This document shows, piece by piece, positions 1 to 8,343 of a stretch of DNA of 64,000 nt; position 1 is the stretch's first letter; every line of letters begins with the position of its first letter. The stretch is from Indibacter alkaliphilus LW1. Its GTDB lineage: Bacteria; Bacteroidota; Bacteroidia; Cytophagales; Cyclobacteriaceae. Both the position numbers and the translations under genes were made by a program. The stretch spans positions 62,001-126,000 of the forward strand of contig NZ_ALWO02000011.1 in assembly GCF_000295935.2 (NCBI RefSeq), in the 5' to 3' direction. The notes below the pieces were generated by a model. The model did no database searches. It was not told where the DNA came from and saw only the letters and a program-made list of their open reading frames with translations.

Positions 1-375
1 GATTTCAGGGAATCACTGGAAGAACTGGGACAGCTTGTAAGAGAAAGTGAAAAGCATTCCCTGACTGATTCTCATGAAAAAAGACTTATTCGCTCCTTTG
101 AGGTGACGCACGAACTCGCTCTCAACACGATAGGAGAATTCTTCAGAAAACAAAGCAGACCTCCATTCACAGGGTCAAGAGATGCAACAGTAGAAGCCTT
201 CAATGAAGATTTGATAGATGATGGCAAAGGGTGGATGGACATGATTATAGACAGAATCAAATACAACCCCCTTTATCCTGAAGAGTTTGACCACATTTTT
301 CTTTCCAACATCAAAAAGATCTATTACCGTTTACTTCTCAATTTTGAGAGGAAAATGAAAGAAAAACTGGAATGA
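1..375 (+). CDS. Nucleotidyltransferase substrate-binding protein, HI0074/HEPN-like (5' truncated)
   Basis: The reading frame is open from base 1, so the true start lies left of the window; about 124 C-terminal residues are visible. The helical pattern with RSFEVTHELA followed by an aromatic-rich helix matches the HI0074 family, which pairs with a small MNT nucleotidyltransferase and is related to HEPN toxin/antitoxin proteins. The usual R-N-x-x-x-H motif before the last helices appears here as DRIKYNPLY, with Pro (268-270) where the family has His. A terminator follows directly, so a partner gene would have to be upstream, outside the window. The family call is from pattern recognition; the loss of activity is inference. 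Confidence 0.7.
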   Translation, partial: DFRESLEELGQLVRESEKHSLTDSHEKRLIRSFEVTHELALNTIGEFFRKQSRPPFTGSRDATVEAFNEDLIDDGKGWMDMIIDRIKYNPLYPEEFDHIFLSNIKKIYYRLLLNFERKMKEKLE

Positions 376-396
376 ATCAAATTTAAAAAAATTAGA

Positions 397-428
397 GCCT
401 TCAGTTTCAAGAAACTGAAGGCTTTTAA
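397..428 (+). terminator. Rho-independent terminator
   Basis: A perfect 12-bp stem (397-408 with 411-422) enclosing AA is followed by TTTTAATT. It lies 22 bp after the stop of the HI0074-like gene and separates it from the LVIVD gene. Confidence 0.85.
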
Positions 429-543
429 TTTACCGGGATAAAAGTAAAAATTTAAAATTATCCCAGGCCGTTGTAGCAAATGATTAAAAGTTAACGTCAA
501 GGGAATTGTTCAACAGTTTCTTTTCTCCAAAAATCATTTCGCT

Positions 544-1824
544 ATGAAAACAGCCCAAATTCACTCCGTCAATTGGCCCTTGTTCTATTCTCTGGCAATG
601 ATATTTTTCCTCACACTACCTTCATGCCATGATGAAGTCAAGAGCACATACACTTTCAGAACCATGGTGCCGGTATTCTTAGACATGAACATGGTAAGGG
701 AAGCTGATATCATCATAGAACCTGCCAAACCTCTGGATAATCCAGGTAAAATCTATATTTATGAGGATTATCTTTTTATCAATGAGCCACAGAAAGGAAT
801 ACACATTTTAGACAATTCGAACCCATCTTCTCCCAGTAATGTCAATTTTATCAATGTACCCGGAAATGTAGATCTGGCGATCAATTCGAATTTCCTTTAT
901 GCAGACAGTTATGTAGATTTATTAGTTTTTGATATCAGTGATGTGCGGAATATCAACCTGACAGAAAGAGTTGAGGATGTTTTTGAGCACATGTACTCAG
1001 ATATGAGCAGGTCAACCATCCTGACTTTTAAAGATACCGTAATGACTTCAGATTCTGAAATGATGTGGGGATGGCAAGGAAGGCCTGGAACCTGGATGAC
1101 TATGGACAGGGCCATGACCGCTTCAGCCAACTCCTCGGCATCCCAAAGCTATGGACAAGGCGGATCCATGGCGAGGTTTACCCTGCAAAGCGGACACCTC
1201 TATGCCGTCGATGATTACAGCTTGAGGGTTTTTGACGTCATACAGGCCCAAGAGCCAAAACACCTTAAAAACATCAATCTAGGTTGGGGAATAGAAACCA
1301 TCTTCCCATTTCAGGAAAAGCTGTTTATAGGCTCGCAGACAGGGATGCACATTTATGACGCTAGCGACCCTTCCACCCCCCAGAAAATGTCAGTGTACGA
1401 ACACATCACTGCCTGCGACCCAGTAGTGGTCAATGAGCAGCATGCATTTGTTACACTCAGAACAGGTCCAATGTGCAGATTTGGAATGGACGAACTCCAT
1501 GTCCTAGACATTCAAAACCTTTATGCGCCAAAACTGGTCAAGGCCTATCCTATGCTCAACCCACATGGCCTTTCGCTTTTTGAAAATTACCTGTACCTGG
1601 CTGAAGGAAAACACGGACTGAAAAGTTTTAATGTCTCTGACGTCAATACCATTGACACCAATCAACTGGAATTCCTAAAAAGCATGAAATCAGTAGATAT
1701 CATTGCCGGACCAAAATCCCTGATCGTGATTGGGGCTGATGGCGTTTGCCAGTTTGATTACAGCAATCCAGCCCAGCTCAGAAAACTTAGCTGTATTCAG
1801 GTAAAACAACCGGCAATTGTATAA
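544..1824 (+). CDS. LVIVD-repeat beta-propeller lipoprotein
   Basis: A 426-residue exported lipoprotein: the hydrophobic signal ends in LPSC with the lipid Cys at 28. The body shows repeated blades with hydrophobic-D-[IV]-[ST]-[DN] turns (LLVFDISDVRN, MHIYDASDPST, LHVLDIQNLY, LKSFNVSDVN), the signature of LVIVD repeats, which fold as a beta-propeller on the cell surface or in the periplasm. A Met/Ser-rich insertion lies around residues 155-205. The next gene starts 3 bp after the stop and encodes a secreted barrel-like protein, so the two probably form one transcript and one envelope complex. Substrate and function are not known for this family. Confidence 0.8.
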   Translation: MKTAQIHSVNWPLFYSLAMIFFLTLPSCHDEVKSTYTFRTMVPVFLDMNMVREADIIIEPAKPLDNPGKIYIYEDYLFINEPQKGIHILDNSNPSSPSNVNFINVPGNVDLAINSNFLYADSYVDLLVFDISDVRNINLTERVEDVFEHMYSDMSRSTILTFKDTVMTSDSEMMWGWQGRPGTWMTMDRAMTASANSSASQSYGQGGSMARFTLQSGHLYAVDDYSLRVFDVIQAQEPKHLKNINLGWGIETIFPFQEKLFIGSQTGMHIYDASDPSTPQKMSVYEHITACDPVVVNEQHAFVTLRTGPMCRFGMDELHVLDIQNLYAPKLVKAYPMLNPHGLSLFENYLYLAEGKHGLKSFNVSDVNTIDTNQLEFLKSMKSVDIIAGPKSLIVIGADGVCQFDYSNPAQLRKLSCIQVKQPAIV

Positions 1825-1827
1825 CTC

Positions 1828-2442
1828 ATGAAGACTGGCCTCCTTGTCTCTGTTCTGATTCTCTGTGCACTATTTCCTTTCATGAGCTCAGCGCAGCAGG
1901 ATCGTCCATATTTCAACCTAACAGAGACCGGTCTGTCATTCGGTCATGTCAAAAACTGGAATGACCAGTCCGATACCCGAGTGAATTTTTCATTTCAGAC
2001 CATCAATGGCGTACACATCAATCCAAAAAATGCAATAGGGCTTTTGCTGGGCCTCGACAGCTATCCCGGACTGATATTGGCACCTATAGGGTTTGGCTGG
2101 AGAGGCAGCTACGGCAAACCTTCCAAAAACAGACTGCTTTTGGGACTGGATATGGGTTATGGCTCCGCTTTTTTGGAAAAAAGGGTTGAGGATCAATTTT
2201 TTGAAAACTGGTATGAGGGAGGTTTTATGATAAGTCCATCAATAGGATGGAGATTCAAAGGAAAATCCGGAAAAAGAGACTATTCCCTATCTGTGGCATT
2301 TAGAAGACAACACGCATACTACTATGAAGGCGTAAAAGGAGAGGGTGGGAATCAGCCCGGACTTCCTCCGGGATTTACTTCTATCCGTGAAGAATCCTAT
2401 ACTTTCAACAGTCTTATAAGCAAATTTGGAATATTTTTTTAA
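1828..2442 (+). CDS. Secreted outer-membrane beta-barrel-like protein, function unknown
   Basis: 204 residues with a clear Sec signal peptide (cleavage after SSAQ, about residue 23), then alternating amphipathic strands rich in Gly and aromatic residues, and a C-terminal FGIFF ending in Phe as in outer-membrane barrels. The size fits a barrel of 8 to 10 strands. It lies 3 bp after the LVIVD lipoprotein gene and is probably cotranscribed and coupled to it. I do not recognise a named family, and no catalytic motif is visible. Confidence 0.6.
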   Translation: MKTGLLVSVLILCALFPFMSSAQQDRPYFNLTETGLSFGHVKNWNDQSDTRVNFSFQTINGVHINPKNAIGLLLGLDSYPGLILAPIGFGWRGSYGKPSKNRLLLGLDMGYGSAFLEKRVEDQFFENWYEGGFMISPSIGWRFKGKSGKRDYSLSVAFRRQHAYYYEGVKGEGGNQPGLPPGFTSIREESYTFNSLISKFGIFF

Positions 2443-2519
2443 TTCTTGATTTAATTATATTAATTACAAAATCATTATGCTTTTGAACATAAATTCATTT
2501 TTTTTTGATTTTATTTGGA

Positions 2520-2537
2520 AATAATAATAATAATAAT
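2520..2537. repeat. AAT microsatellite (6 units)
   Basis: Six tandem AAT units lie in the leader region upstream of the small secreted peptide gene, about 70 bp before its start and inside an AT-rich stretch. The tract could alter promoter spacing if its length varied, but one sequence cannot show that. Confidence 0.6.
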
Positions 2538-2564
2538 CTTGAAACGAAAGCTTAGTTTAGCTTT

Positions 2565-2582
2565 TGGTTTTGGCCAAAACCA
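2565..2582. promoter_or_regulatory. 18-bp perfect palindrome before the peptide gene
   Basis: Bases 2565-2582 form an uninterrupted palindrome (TGGTTTTGG followed by its complement CCAAAACCA), ending 25 bp before the ATG at 2608. Perfect symmetry without a loop suits a dimeric regulator site better than an RNA hairpin. Just upstream, TAGCTTTT (2558-2565) resembles a Bacteroidota -7 box. That it is an operator is inference. Confidence 0.5.
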
Positions 2583-2607
2583 TTTATGTTATTTAAATCA
2601 TTAAAAG

Positions 2608-2808
2608 ATGAAAAATTTATGTTTTGGACTGGCCTTTATAGGCTCACTGTTTTGTTTTCAATTGGGTGCTAATGCACAGGCATCGGTAGATCCTGGAGAT
2701 GGTACTAAATGGATATGCTGTCAAATCTCAAAACCAAGCATTTGTGTAGATATGTCTGGACAAGGTTGGCACGAAGATGTAAAAATATACGGTGCAGAAA
2801 CTTGTTGA
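2608..2808 (+). CDS. Small secreted cysteine-containing peptide (NVEALA-like)
   Basis: 66 residues: a signal peptide with cleavage predicted after GANA (residue 23), leaving a mature peptide of about 43 residues with four cysteines (37, 38, 46 and the C-terminal 66). It lacks the literal NVEALA motif, but its size, secretion, cysteines and position directly before a 6-bladed propeller lipoprotein gene match the NVEALA peptide / BF3164-type gene pairs of Bacteroidota. The four cysteines could form two disulfides. It is flanked by a palindrome upstream and a strong hairpin downstream, so it looks separately regulated. The function of such peptides is unknown to me. Confidence 0.65.
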   Translation: MKNLCFGLAFIGSLFCFQLGANAQASVDPGDGTKWICCQISKPSICVDMSGQGWHEDVKIYGAETC

Positions 2809-2821
2809 TAATTCAAAACAA

Positions 2822-2850
2822 AGTCAGTGCTCTTTATAGGAGCACTGACT
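2822..2850 (+). terminator. Intergenic hairpin, attenuator or partial terminator
   Basis: An 11-bp perfect stem (2822-2832 with 2840-2850) and a 7-nt loop sit 13 bp after the peptide stop and 24 bp before the lipoprotein start. There is no T-run, so it may stabilise the peptide mRNA or attenuate readthrough rather than stop transcription. It would lie inside the coding region if the lipoprotein began at the upstream GTG at 2827, which supports the later start. Confidence 0.55.
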
Positions 2851-2874
2851 CATAACTCAAAATTTGATGTAAAA

Positions 2875-3951
2875 GTGAAAAATTTCGTAAAGATTTTTGC
2901 CATTAATCTAATTCTCCTCGGCTGCACAGAAAAAAATGGAAACCCTAATGAAAAAAGCTTCACCCTAGATTCGTTTCCTGTTCAAAAAAATCTGGAAAGC
3001 AAAAAATACAATTTTGAGGAAATCCTCACTGCAACACTGATTGCTATCAAAAATGACAAGCTGATTATCAGCGAAAATTATAGAGGAGGCAGCGGCCCTG
3101 ATAGAAAACTGATCCATATTATTCAAAAAGACAGTATGAGATACCTCTATCCGAAGGGCAAACAAGGATATGGCCCGGGAGAAATCATAAGTATCAGAAG
3201 TTTTGATCAAGGCTGGAACGACTCTACCTTTTGGGCTTATGACCTTAACGAAAAGAATTTCCATGAATACAGCCTTGAAGACACGCTCACTACCTCCATT
3301 CAAACTTTTAAACAAAGTGAGCAATCTTTTTTTGCAATTTCCTGGAGTTGGTTAACACCCGATACTTTCGTGGGGAGAATGATGAATGACAGTCATGCTT
3401 TTGCAATATATGATACCGCCAATGTGCTGCAAAGAAAACTGGACCCATGGTTCGAAGATAAAGAGGTTGATGAATACCAAGGGTATATTTTAGGAGATAT
3501 TAAACAAGGTCAAACAGCATACAATAAAGATAGAAAATTACTGGTACATGCGCAGATCAACAGTGATATTGTGGAAATTATCCCAGTAGATTCCCCATCA
3601 GAAAAAATCACTATAAGTGGCCCGATTTCCGAACCTTTGAAGTATGAAATCAAAGGGTCGGGAAGGAATATAGGGGCAGATATTTTCATGGAGAACACCT
3701 TGGCCTACAACAATGTATTTCTAGGAAAAGAATCCATATTCTTAGTGTATTTAGGTTACACTAGGGCCGAATCAATTAACCGTGAAAGCAAATTGTCTAA
3801 TGAAATCTTCGAACTGGATTACCAAGGAAATCCAATAGCTTACTATCAGCTGGATAGGCAAATTTACAGTATTGCAGTGGATGAAGAGGAAAGAAAAATC
3901 TATGCGGTGACTTATGATGAAGATCCGGGAGTTGCGGTTTTTGAATATTAA
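2875..3951 (+). CDS. TolB-like 6-bladed beta-propeller lipoprotein (BF3164-type)
   Basis: A GTG start at 2875 gives a compact lipoprotein signal (KNFVKIFAINLILLGC, lipid Cys 17); the in-frame GTG at 2827 would place the start inside a hairpin. The mature part has repeated propeller blades including YLYPKGKQGYGPGE, FWAYDLNEKNFHEY, EIFELDYQGNPIAYY and a final RKIYAVTYDEDP, as in the 6-bladed propeller lipoproteins that accompany NVEALA peptides. The protein should be anchored in the envelope. With the preceding peptide gene it forms a two-gene unit. The biological role is not established; binding or display of the peptide is only a hypothesis. Confidence 0.75.
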   Translation: MKNFVKIFAINLILLGCTEKNGNPNEKSFTLDSFPVQKNLESKKYNFEEILTATLIAIKNDKLIISENYRGGSGPDRKLIHIIQKDSMRYLYPKGKQGYGPGEIISIRSFDQGWNDSTFWAYDLNEKNFHEYSLEDTLTTSIQTFKQSEQSFFAISWSWLTPDTFVGRMMNDSHAFAIYDTANVLQRKLDPWFEDKEVDEYQGYILGDIKQGQTAYNKDRKLLVHAQINSDIVEIIPVDSPSEKITISGPISEPLKYEIKGSGRNIGADIFMENTLAYNNVFLGKESIFLVYLGYTRAESINRESKLSNEIFELDYQGNPIAYYQLDRQIYSIAVDEEERKIYAVTYDEDPGVAVFEY

Positions 3952-4255
3952 ATAACATGATTATACGCTTCTTTACCAGAAGCCTCAATTTCTGATACAA
4001 ATGGGTGTTCCAAACCAATATCTATTTGGTATCTAATTTCAATAAATATCGATTTAACCTGAAAATCCAAGCTTAATTTCATTACTGGTAATGTTCCGTA
4101 TATTACATATAAATAACCTTTTACTCCCATCATCAAATCGGATTATCCATCAGGAAATATTTTCTTTTACCAAGAAAAAATAATTTTTCACCTATTCCCA
4201 ACTATCTTTACTTTTTATGCGTGTATCTGCGGATACAGGAAAACTCCGAATAAAT
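3952..4255. other. Intergenic stretch without a supported gene
   Basis: About 300 bp separate the propeller lipoprotein from the ABC exporter. A 62-codon minus-strand frame (3948-4136) exists, but it begins with a Met run, overlaps the previous stop and has no recognisable composition. No strong hairpin or T-run terminator was seen. The region presumably holds the exporter promoter. Confidence 0.5.
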
Positions 4256-4972
4256 ATGCTTGAGGTAAACGGATTGATCAAAAAGTACGGAAAACAAAAT
4301 GCTGTGAATGACATCAGCTTCCGACTTGAGGGTGGTGAAGTGGTAGGTCTTCTTGGACCAAATGGTGCAGGAAAAAGCACCACGATGAAATGTATAGTAG
4401 GGCTTTTGCGAAAAACAGCAGGAGAAATATTGATAGGAGGTCATGATCACCTCTCTGTAGCAGCCAAAAAATTATTCTCATACATCCCGGAGACTCCAAA
4501 CGTATACGACCTTCTCACAGTGAAGGAACATATGCAATTTATAGCCCAAGCATACAAAGTGGACAACTGGAAAGATAAAGCCGATCAATGGATGGAACTC
4601 TATGATCTGACTGACAAAAAAGATAAACTGGGGAGGGATTTATCTAAAGGAATGCGGCAAAAAGTCTCCATTTGTTGTGCTCTACTTCCTGACCCCCAGC
4701 TCCTGTTTTTTGATGAGCCCATGATAGGTTTGGATCCTAAGGCAATCAAAAACACCAAGAAAATCTTCAAAGAGCTGAAGGAAAGAGGAAAAACAATCCT
4801 GGTCAGTACGCACTTGATTGACAGCGTGGAGACCATAGCTGACCGCATCATGATTATGAAGGACGGAAACATCATCGGCAATGATACGCTATCAAGCCTG
4901 AAGAGCCAGTTCAGCGCAACAGATGATTCAAGTTTGGAAGACTTATTTTTAGAACTGACCAAAGATGAATGA
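4256..4972 (+). CDS. ABC transporter ATP-binding protein
   Basis: ATPase subunit of an ABC-2-type exporter. From the ATG at 4256 (MLEVNGLIKKYG) the protein shows Walker A GPNGAGKST, signature LSKGMRQK, Walker B LLFFDEP followed by GLDP, and the switch His in STH. An upstream in-frame ATG at 4217 would add 13 residues that do not look like family sequence. It overlaps the permease gene by 8 bp, so the two are translationally coupled. The substrate cannot be read from the sequence. Confidence 0.9.
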   Translation: MLEVNGLIKKYGKQNAVNDISFRLEGGEVVGLLGPNGAGKSTTMKCIVGLLRKTAGEILIGGHDHLSVAAKKLFSYIPETPNVYDLLTVKEHMQFIAQAYKVDNWKDKADQWMELYDLTDKKDKLGRDLSKGMRQKVSICCALLPDPQLLFFDEPMIGLDPKAIKNTKKIFKELKERGKTILVSTHLIDSVETIADRIMIMKDGNIIGNDTLSSLKSQFSATDDSSLEDLFLELTKDE

Positions 4973-6605
4973 ATTCCGGCTCTTGATCAGGAAAGACATT
5001 TTCATCCTGATCAATAACATCAAGCTCATCCTGAAAAACCCACTGAGGCTTCTCCCCTATATATTCGTATTGGGCTATTTTAGTTTTTTCTATTTCAGAA
5101 GAAGTACAAGAAAAGCCGAGATTGACACAGACCAACTTCAGGAGATCCAGGGAGTGGCAGAGGAACTGGCCACGCCAGACTTTGCTCTCTTAAATATCAA
5201 AGGAGGCTTGACTATGATCGCGTTGGTATTCCTGATGTTTCAGCTATATAAAGCTACCAAAAAGAATATCAGTTTTTTCAGTATGGCAGATGTCAACCTG
5301 CTTTTTACAGGGCCTGTTGCTCCACACAAAATCCTTATTTACTACATGATAAGGTCTATCTTTCCGGCCTTGGGTGGGTCTCTCCTTTTTATAATCTACA
5401 GCACTGCCCAGCTCAATGATGTATTTGACCTCAACACCGGAAATGTCCTGATCATGGCCATAGGCTTGACACTTTTCTTTTTTATACTTTCGCCCATCCG
5501 CTTTTTGGTCTACACCCTCAACACCAAATATGGTATATTGGATTACGTAAAAGGCATAGTATTCAGTCTAGGGATTTCACTCTCTTTGATGATAATCATA
5601 CCAGGCTTAATGGCAGAAAAATTCTGGCAGGGAATGTTTGCATGGGTTGGGTCCACCTGGTTTGATTTTTTCCCACTGGTAGGCTGGAGTAGAGCAATAC
5701 TGACATACTTGGCACATGAAAACCTTTGGATTGTAGGTGGCTTCACTACAGTTTATCTATTGACATTTTCTCTAATAGTACAACAAGTAATCATGCATGC
5801 GGGTCATTATTATGAAGATGTATTGGAATCCACTCAATCCAAAGAAGAAGTCAAAGAAAAAGCCAGAAAATCCCAGGCTTCCGAATCGGCAGGAAGCCTA
5901 AACACGAGCAAGAAATTGGACCTTCCCAATTTCGGAACCGGAGCTACAGCATTATATTGGAGAAACTATGTACATAGCAGCCGTCAGGACTTTCATCCCT
6001 TGTTTGGCCTGTATGGTTTGTTGCTAAGCGCATTGGCAATCATCTTTGCCGTCTTGTCGCACTTTGACTGGTTTTCCCATCAAGTGATTTATGGCTATTT
6101 GGGCATTTTGATATTCATTTATTTTTTTGCAGGAATGGGCCGAACCAATATAGGTGATATGAAAAAGCCATTCTTCATCCTGATACCGGATTCTTGGGCC
6201 GGTAAATTCTGGAACATGATCAAGCTGGATGTTTATCAGATCCTTATATTTTCAATGATATTAATAATCCCCACAGTTTTGATTGCCAAATTGAGTTGGG
6301 GCTTGATCATTTTATTTCCTTTGGTCATGCAGTTCTTTTACCTTACCGGATTTGGGATCACACTGGTAACGCATGTAGGTTTTGAAGAAGGTTGGGATAG
6401 AAAATTAATTCGGCCACTGATCATTGGCGGTGTGGGTTTTTTTGGAATATTGCCGGCTCTCGCTGCTGGATTATTCACCTTCATTGTATCCCAGCAAGTA
6501 GTCTATGCCTTTTTGGGGCTTGCCATAGGGATGTCTATCGTAACGGCAGTAATGCTGCACCTGACGATGGATATCATCAGTAAGGTGGAGTTTAAAGAAG
6601 CTTGA
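4965..6605 (+). CDS. ABC exporter permease
   Basis: 546 residues with many hydrophobic segments (for example around residues 25-45, 75-90, 150-175, 190-215, 345-365, 375-390 and several near the C-terminus) and a charged cytoplasmic loop near residues 285-320 rich in Lys, Glu and Ser. It overlaps the ATPase gene by 8 bp. Size and architecture fit the large Bacteroidota exporter permeases that act as partner of one NatA-like ATPase. It ends exactly where the convergent GNAT gene ends (TGA at 6603-6605, opposite stop from 6606). Confidence 0.8.
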   Translation: MNEFRLLIRKDIFILINNIKLILKNPLRLLPYIFVLGYFSFFYFRRSTRKAEIDTDQLQEIQGVAEELATPDFALLNIKGGLTMIALVFLMFQLYKATKKNISFFSMADVNLLFTGPVAPHKILIYYMIRSIFPALGGSLLFIIYSTAQLNDVFDLNTGNVLIMAIGLTLFFFILSPIRFLVYTLNTKYGILDYVKGIVFSLGISLSLMIIIPGLMAEKFWQGMFAWVGSTWFDFFPLVGWSRAILTYLAHENLWIVGGFTTVYLLTFSLIVQQVIMHAGHYYEDVLESTQSKEEVKEKARKSQASESAGSLNTSKKLDLPNFGTGATALYWRNYVHSSRQDFHPLFGLYGLLLSALAIIFAVLSHFDWFSHQVIYGYLGILIFIYFFAGMGRTNIGDMKKPFFILIPDSWAGKFWNMIKLDVYQILIFSMILIIPTVLIAKLSWGLIILFPLVMQFFYLTGFGITLVTHVGFEEGWDRKLIRPLIIGGVGFFGILPALAAGLFTFIVSQQVVYAFLGLAIGMSIVTAVMLHLTMDIISKVEFKEA

Positions 6606-7052
6606 TCAAAGATTTTTCTCCATGACTATTCTATGTTCCTGTACTTGATCTTTTTTGATCAGGTCCACGATCATAAAGCCTCTGTTCAGACCAAAATGAA
6701 TCATCTTGCTCAGGCGGTTTCTTGTCTTGAACTGCACTTTTTGGAAGCCGTGATTCTTGGCCCAAGATTCTTGGGTATCTGCCAGCTTGGTGGCTATACC
6801 CATCCTCCTATATGAAGCCAACACCCCTCCCATCCATGAGTAAAATATACCTGAAGTAGCGGACTGATAGCCAACTTTGAATCCGGCCAATTCCCCATCT
6901 ACCTCTGCAATAAGAATAAGATGTGGCCTGCATGACAATCTTTCATGATATATTTTTTCTGAATAGGGCTGAAAAAACTCAGGGACTTGCTGACTTAAAG
7001 CCACAACCTCCTCAATACTTCCGTTCCGAATCTTGATTTCTCTACTCTTCAT
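6606..7052 (-). CDS. GNAT family N-acetyltransferase
   Basis: 148 residues with the GNAT core: a beta strand GELAGFKVGYQ, then the acetyl-CoA loop region in YRRMGIATKLADTQESWAKNHGF, which matches the Q/R-x-x-G-x-[GA] motif A pattern, and a C-terminal FGLNRGFM segment. It should transfer an acetyl group to a small amine or protein, but the acceptor is unknown. It follows a second GNAT gene with a 4-bp overlap and is probably coexpressed with it. Confidence 0.8.
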   Translation of the reverse strand: MKSREIKIRNGSIEEVVALSQQVPEFFQPYSEKIYHERLSCRPHLILIAEVDGELAGFKVGYQSATSGIFYSWMGGVLASYRRMGIATKLADTQESWAKNHGFQKVQFKTRNRLSKMIHFGLNRGFMIVDLIKKDQVQEHRIVMEKNL

Positions 7053-7510
7053 AACTCAATTTCCATTTTGACATCACAGCGCCCATATTTCCCACATTCT
7101 TTGGTTGCTTCACGAAAACCAAGCTTTCGATAAAGCGACAATGCAGGGCCAAGTTTTGTATTGGAATACAAAATCACTTTATGAGCTCCCATGGCCTTCG
7201 CCTTTTCAAGGATTTGTTGCCCTAAAAACAGGCCGATCTTTTTCCCTCTGGCTTCTGGACTTACTCCCATTTTGATCATTTCGTACACTCCTTCTTCCAC
7301 CTTGGAAAGTGCCACTGCCCCTATGATTTGGGAGTTATCCTGCGCAAAAATGATAGCTCCCCCTTTGGAAATGATATTTGCATCAGGATTTTCCAACTGT
7401 AACTTATCAAATTCTTCAAGCTCAAAGAACTCATTGATCCATTGCTTATTGATTCTTTCAAAATGATGTTGAAGGTCAGGACGGTAATCAAGGATTTGGA
7501 AGTGATTCAT
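7049..7510 (-). CDS. GNAT family N-acetyltransferase
   Basis: 153 residues. Motif A is clear: MGVSPEARGKKIGLFLGQQIL, split by the family loop R-G-K-K-I-G, followed by LYSNTKLGPALSLYRKLGF, a typical C-terminal GNAT segment. It is the first gene of a two-gene minus-strand unit with the adjacent acetyltransferase (stop and start share ATGA). The two proteins are only distantly similar, so this is not a recent duplication. Acceptor unknown. Confidence 0.85.
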   Translation of the reverse strand: MNHFQILDYRPDLQHHFERINKQWINEFFELEEFDKLQLENPDANIISKGGAIIFAQDNSQIIGAVALSKVEEGVYEMIKMGVSPEARGKKIGLFLGQQILEKAKAMGAHKVILYSNTKLGPALSLYRKLGFREATKECGKYGRCDVKMEIEL

Positions 7511-7572
7511 AAGAGAGGAGATTTACCTTCCCCAAATTACCTGAAAATGTCCAAATTCAATAGACTGACAAA

Positions 7573-7598
7573 TAAAAAAAGCGACCCTTAAGGCCGCT
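7573..7598 (-). terminator. Terminator of ogt
   Basis: On the minus strand a 7-bp stem (7592-7598 with 7580-7586, one G-T pair) and 5-nt loop is followed by a run of seven T, directly after the ogt stop. Confidence 0.75.
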
Positions 7599-7602
7599 AT
7601 AA

Positions 7603-8097
7603 TCAATTTTCAAATTCTAAGGTCACCTGCCTTCCGATTTTTTCTTTCTGCTCCATTTCGAGCAATTTGGATTTTCTCCACAAGCCTCCTGCATAACCTG
7701 TCAGCTGGCCATTTTTGCCCACTATCCTATGACAAGGCATCATGATCAAAATGGGATTGGCTCCAATTGCCGTTCCCACAGCTCTGACAGCATTTGGGTT
7801 ACCTAGATTTTTCGCAATTTGTTCGTAAGTAGTGGTCGTTCCAAAAGGAATCTTATTGACCTCTTTCCATACTTCATGTTGAAAATCAGTCCCCCCCAGC
7901 GCCACAGGCACATCAAAGGTTTTCTGTTTTCCCTGAAAATACAGACCTAATTGAATTCTGACATCCATAAGAACATCATCCAAAAAACCGTCTGTCTCCG
8001 GCTCATCTGTAAATCTGATCTTTACAACGTAGCCATCCCAAGCCTCGACCTTAACATTGCCAAGTGGGGTTTCCATCACCGCATACTCTTTCTTCAT
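7603..8097 (-). CDS. ogt: Methylated-DNA--protein-cysteine S-methyltransferase
   Basis: Suicide repair enzyme that moves the methyl group from O6-methylguanine to its own Cys. The active-site PCHRIV motif, the preceding RAVGTAIGANP helix with the arginine finger, and the GYAGGLWRK tail are all present. The ATG at 8097 (MKKEYAVMETPLG) gives the usual length of about 164 residues with the acceptor at Cys122; earlier in-frame ATGs at 8109 and 8148 add residues without family similarity. It is monocistronic with its own terminator. Confidence 0.93.
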   Translation of the reverse strand: MKKEYAVMETPLGNVKVEAWDGYVVKIRFTDEPETDGFLDDVLMDVRIQLGLYFQGKQKTFDVPVALGGTDFQHEVWKEVNKIPFGTTTTYEQIAKNLGNPNAVRAVGTAIGANPILIMMPCHRIVGKNGQLTGYAGGLWRKSKLLEMEQKEKIGRQVTLEFEN

Positions 8098-8343
8098 ATT
8101 TACTGACATTTTAAGGTTAACACTCATTATTTCAATAAACAATCCCACGCTACCATCACAGCGAATACTATTACAACGGACCCGAGGCTCTTTTGTCTTT
8201 CAAAATGCTAATTATTTTACTTTTTCTAAAAATCAAAAGGTGATTGAAGAGACCTATCGGAACTGCAAAGTAGCACTAATCCCCGAAATAGTTGGCATGC
8301 TTAAAAAATAAAAAATGTTAAAAAAACCTGCCCATTCCTAAGC

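Noticed and set aside
2520-2537. AAT microsatellite as a phase-variation switch for the peptide gene
   Set aside because: It lies in an AT-rich leader, six units is short, and no strain comparison is available; listed only as a repeat.
3948-4136. Minus-strand 62-codon reading frame in the intergenic region before the ABC exporter
   Set aside because: It begins with a Met run, overlaps the preceding stop, and matches no family I recognise. It remains possible as a small protein but is not supported.
7049-7052. Two adjacent GNAT genes as a tandem duplication
   Set aside because: The proteins share only fold-level motifs and differ elsewhere, so they are not recent paralogues.
8057-8311. Plus-strand 84-codon frame upstream of ogt
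   Set aside because: Half of it overlaps the ogt start region on the other strand and it has no features of a real protein.
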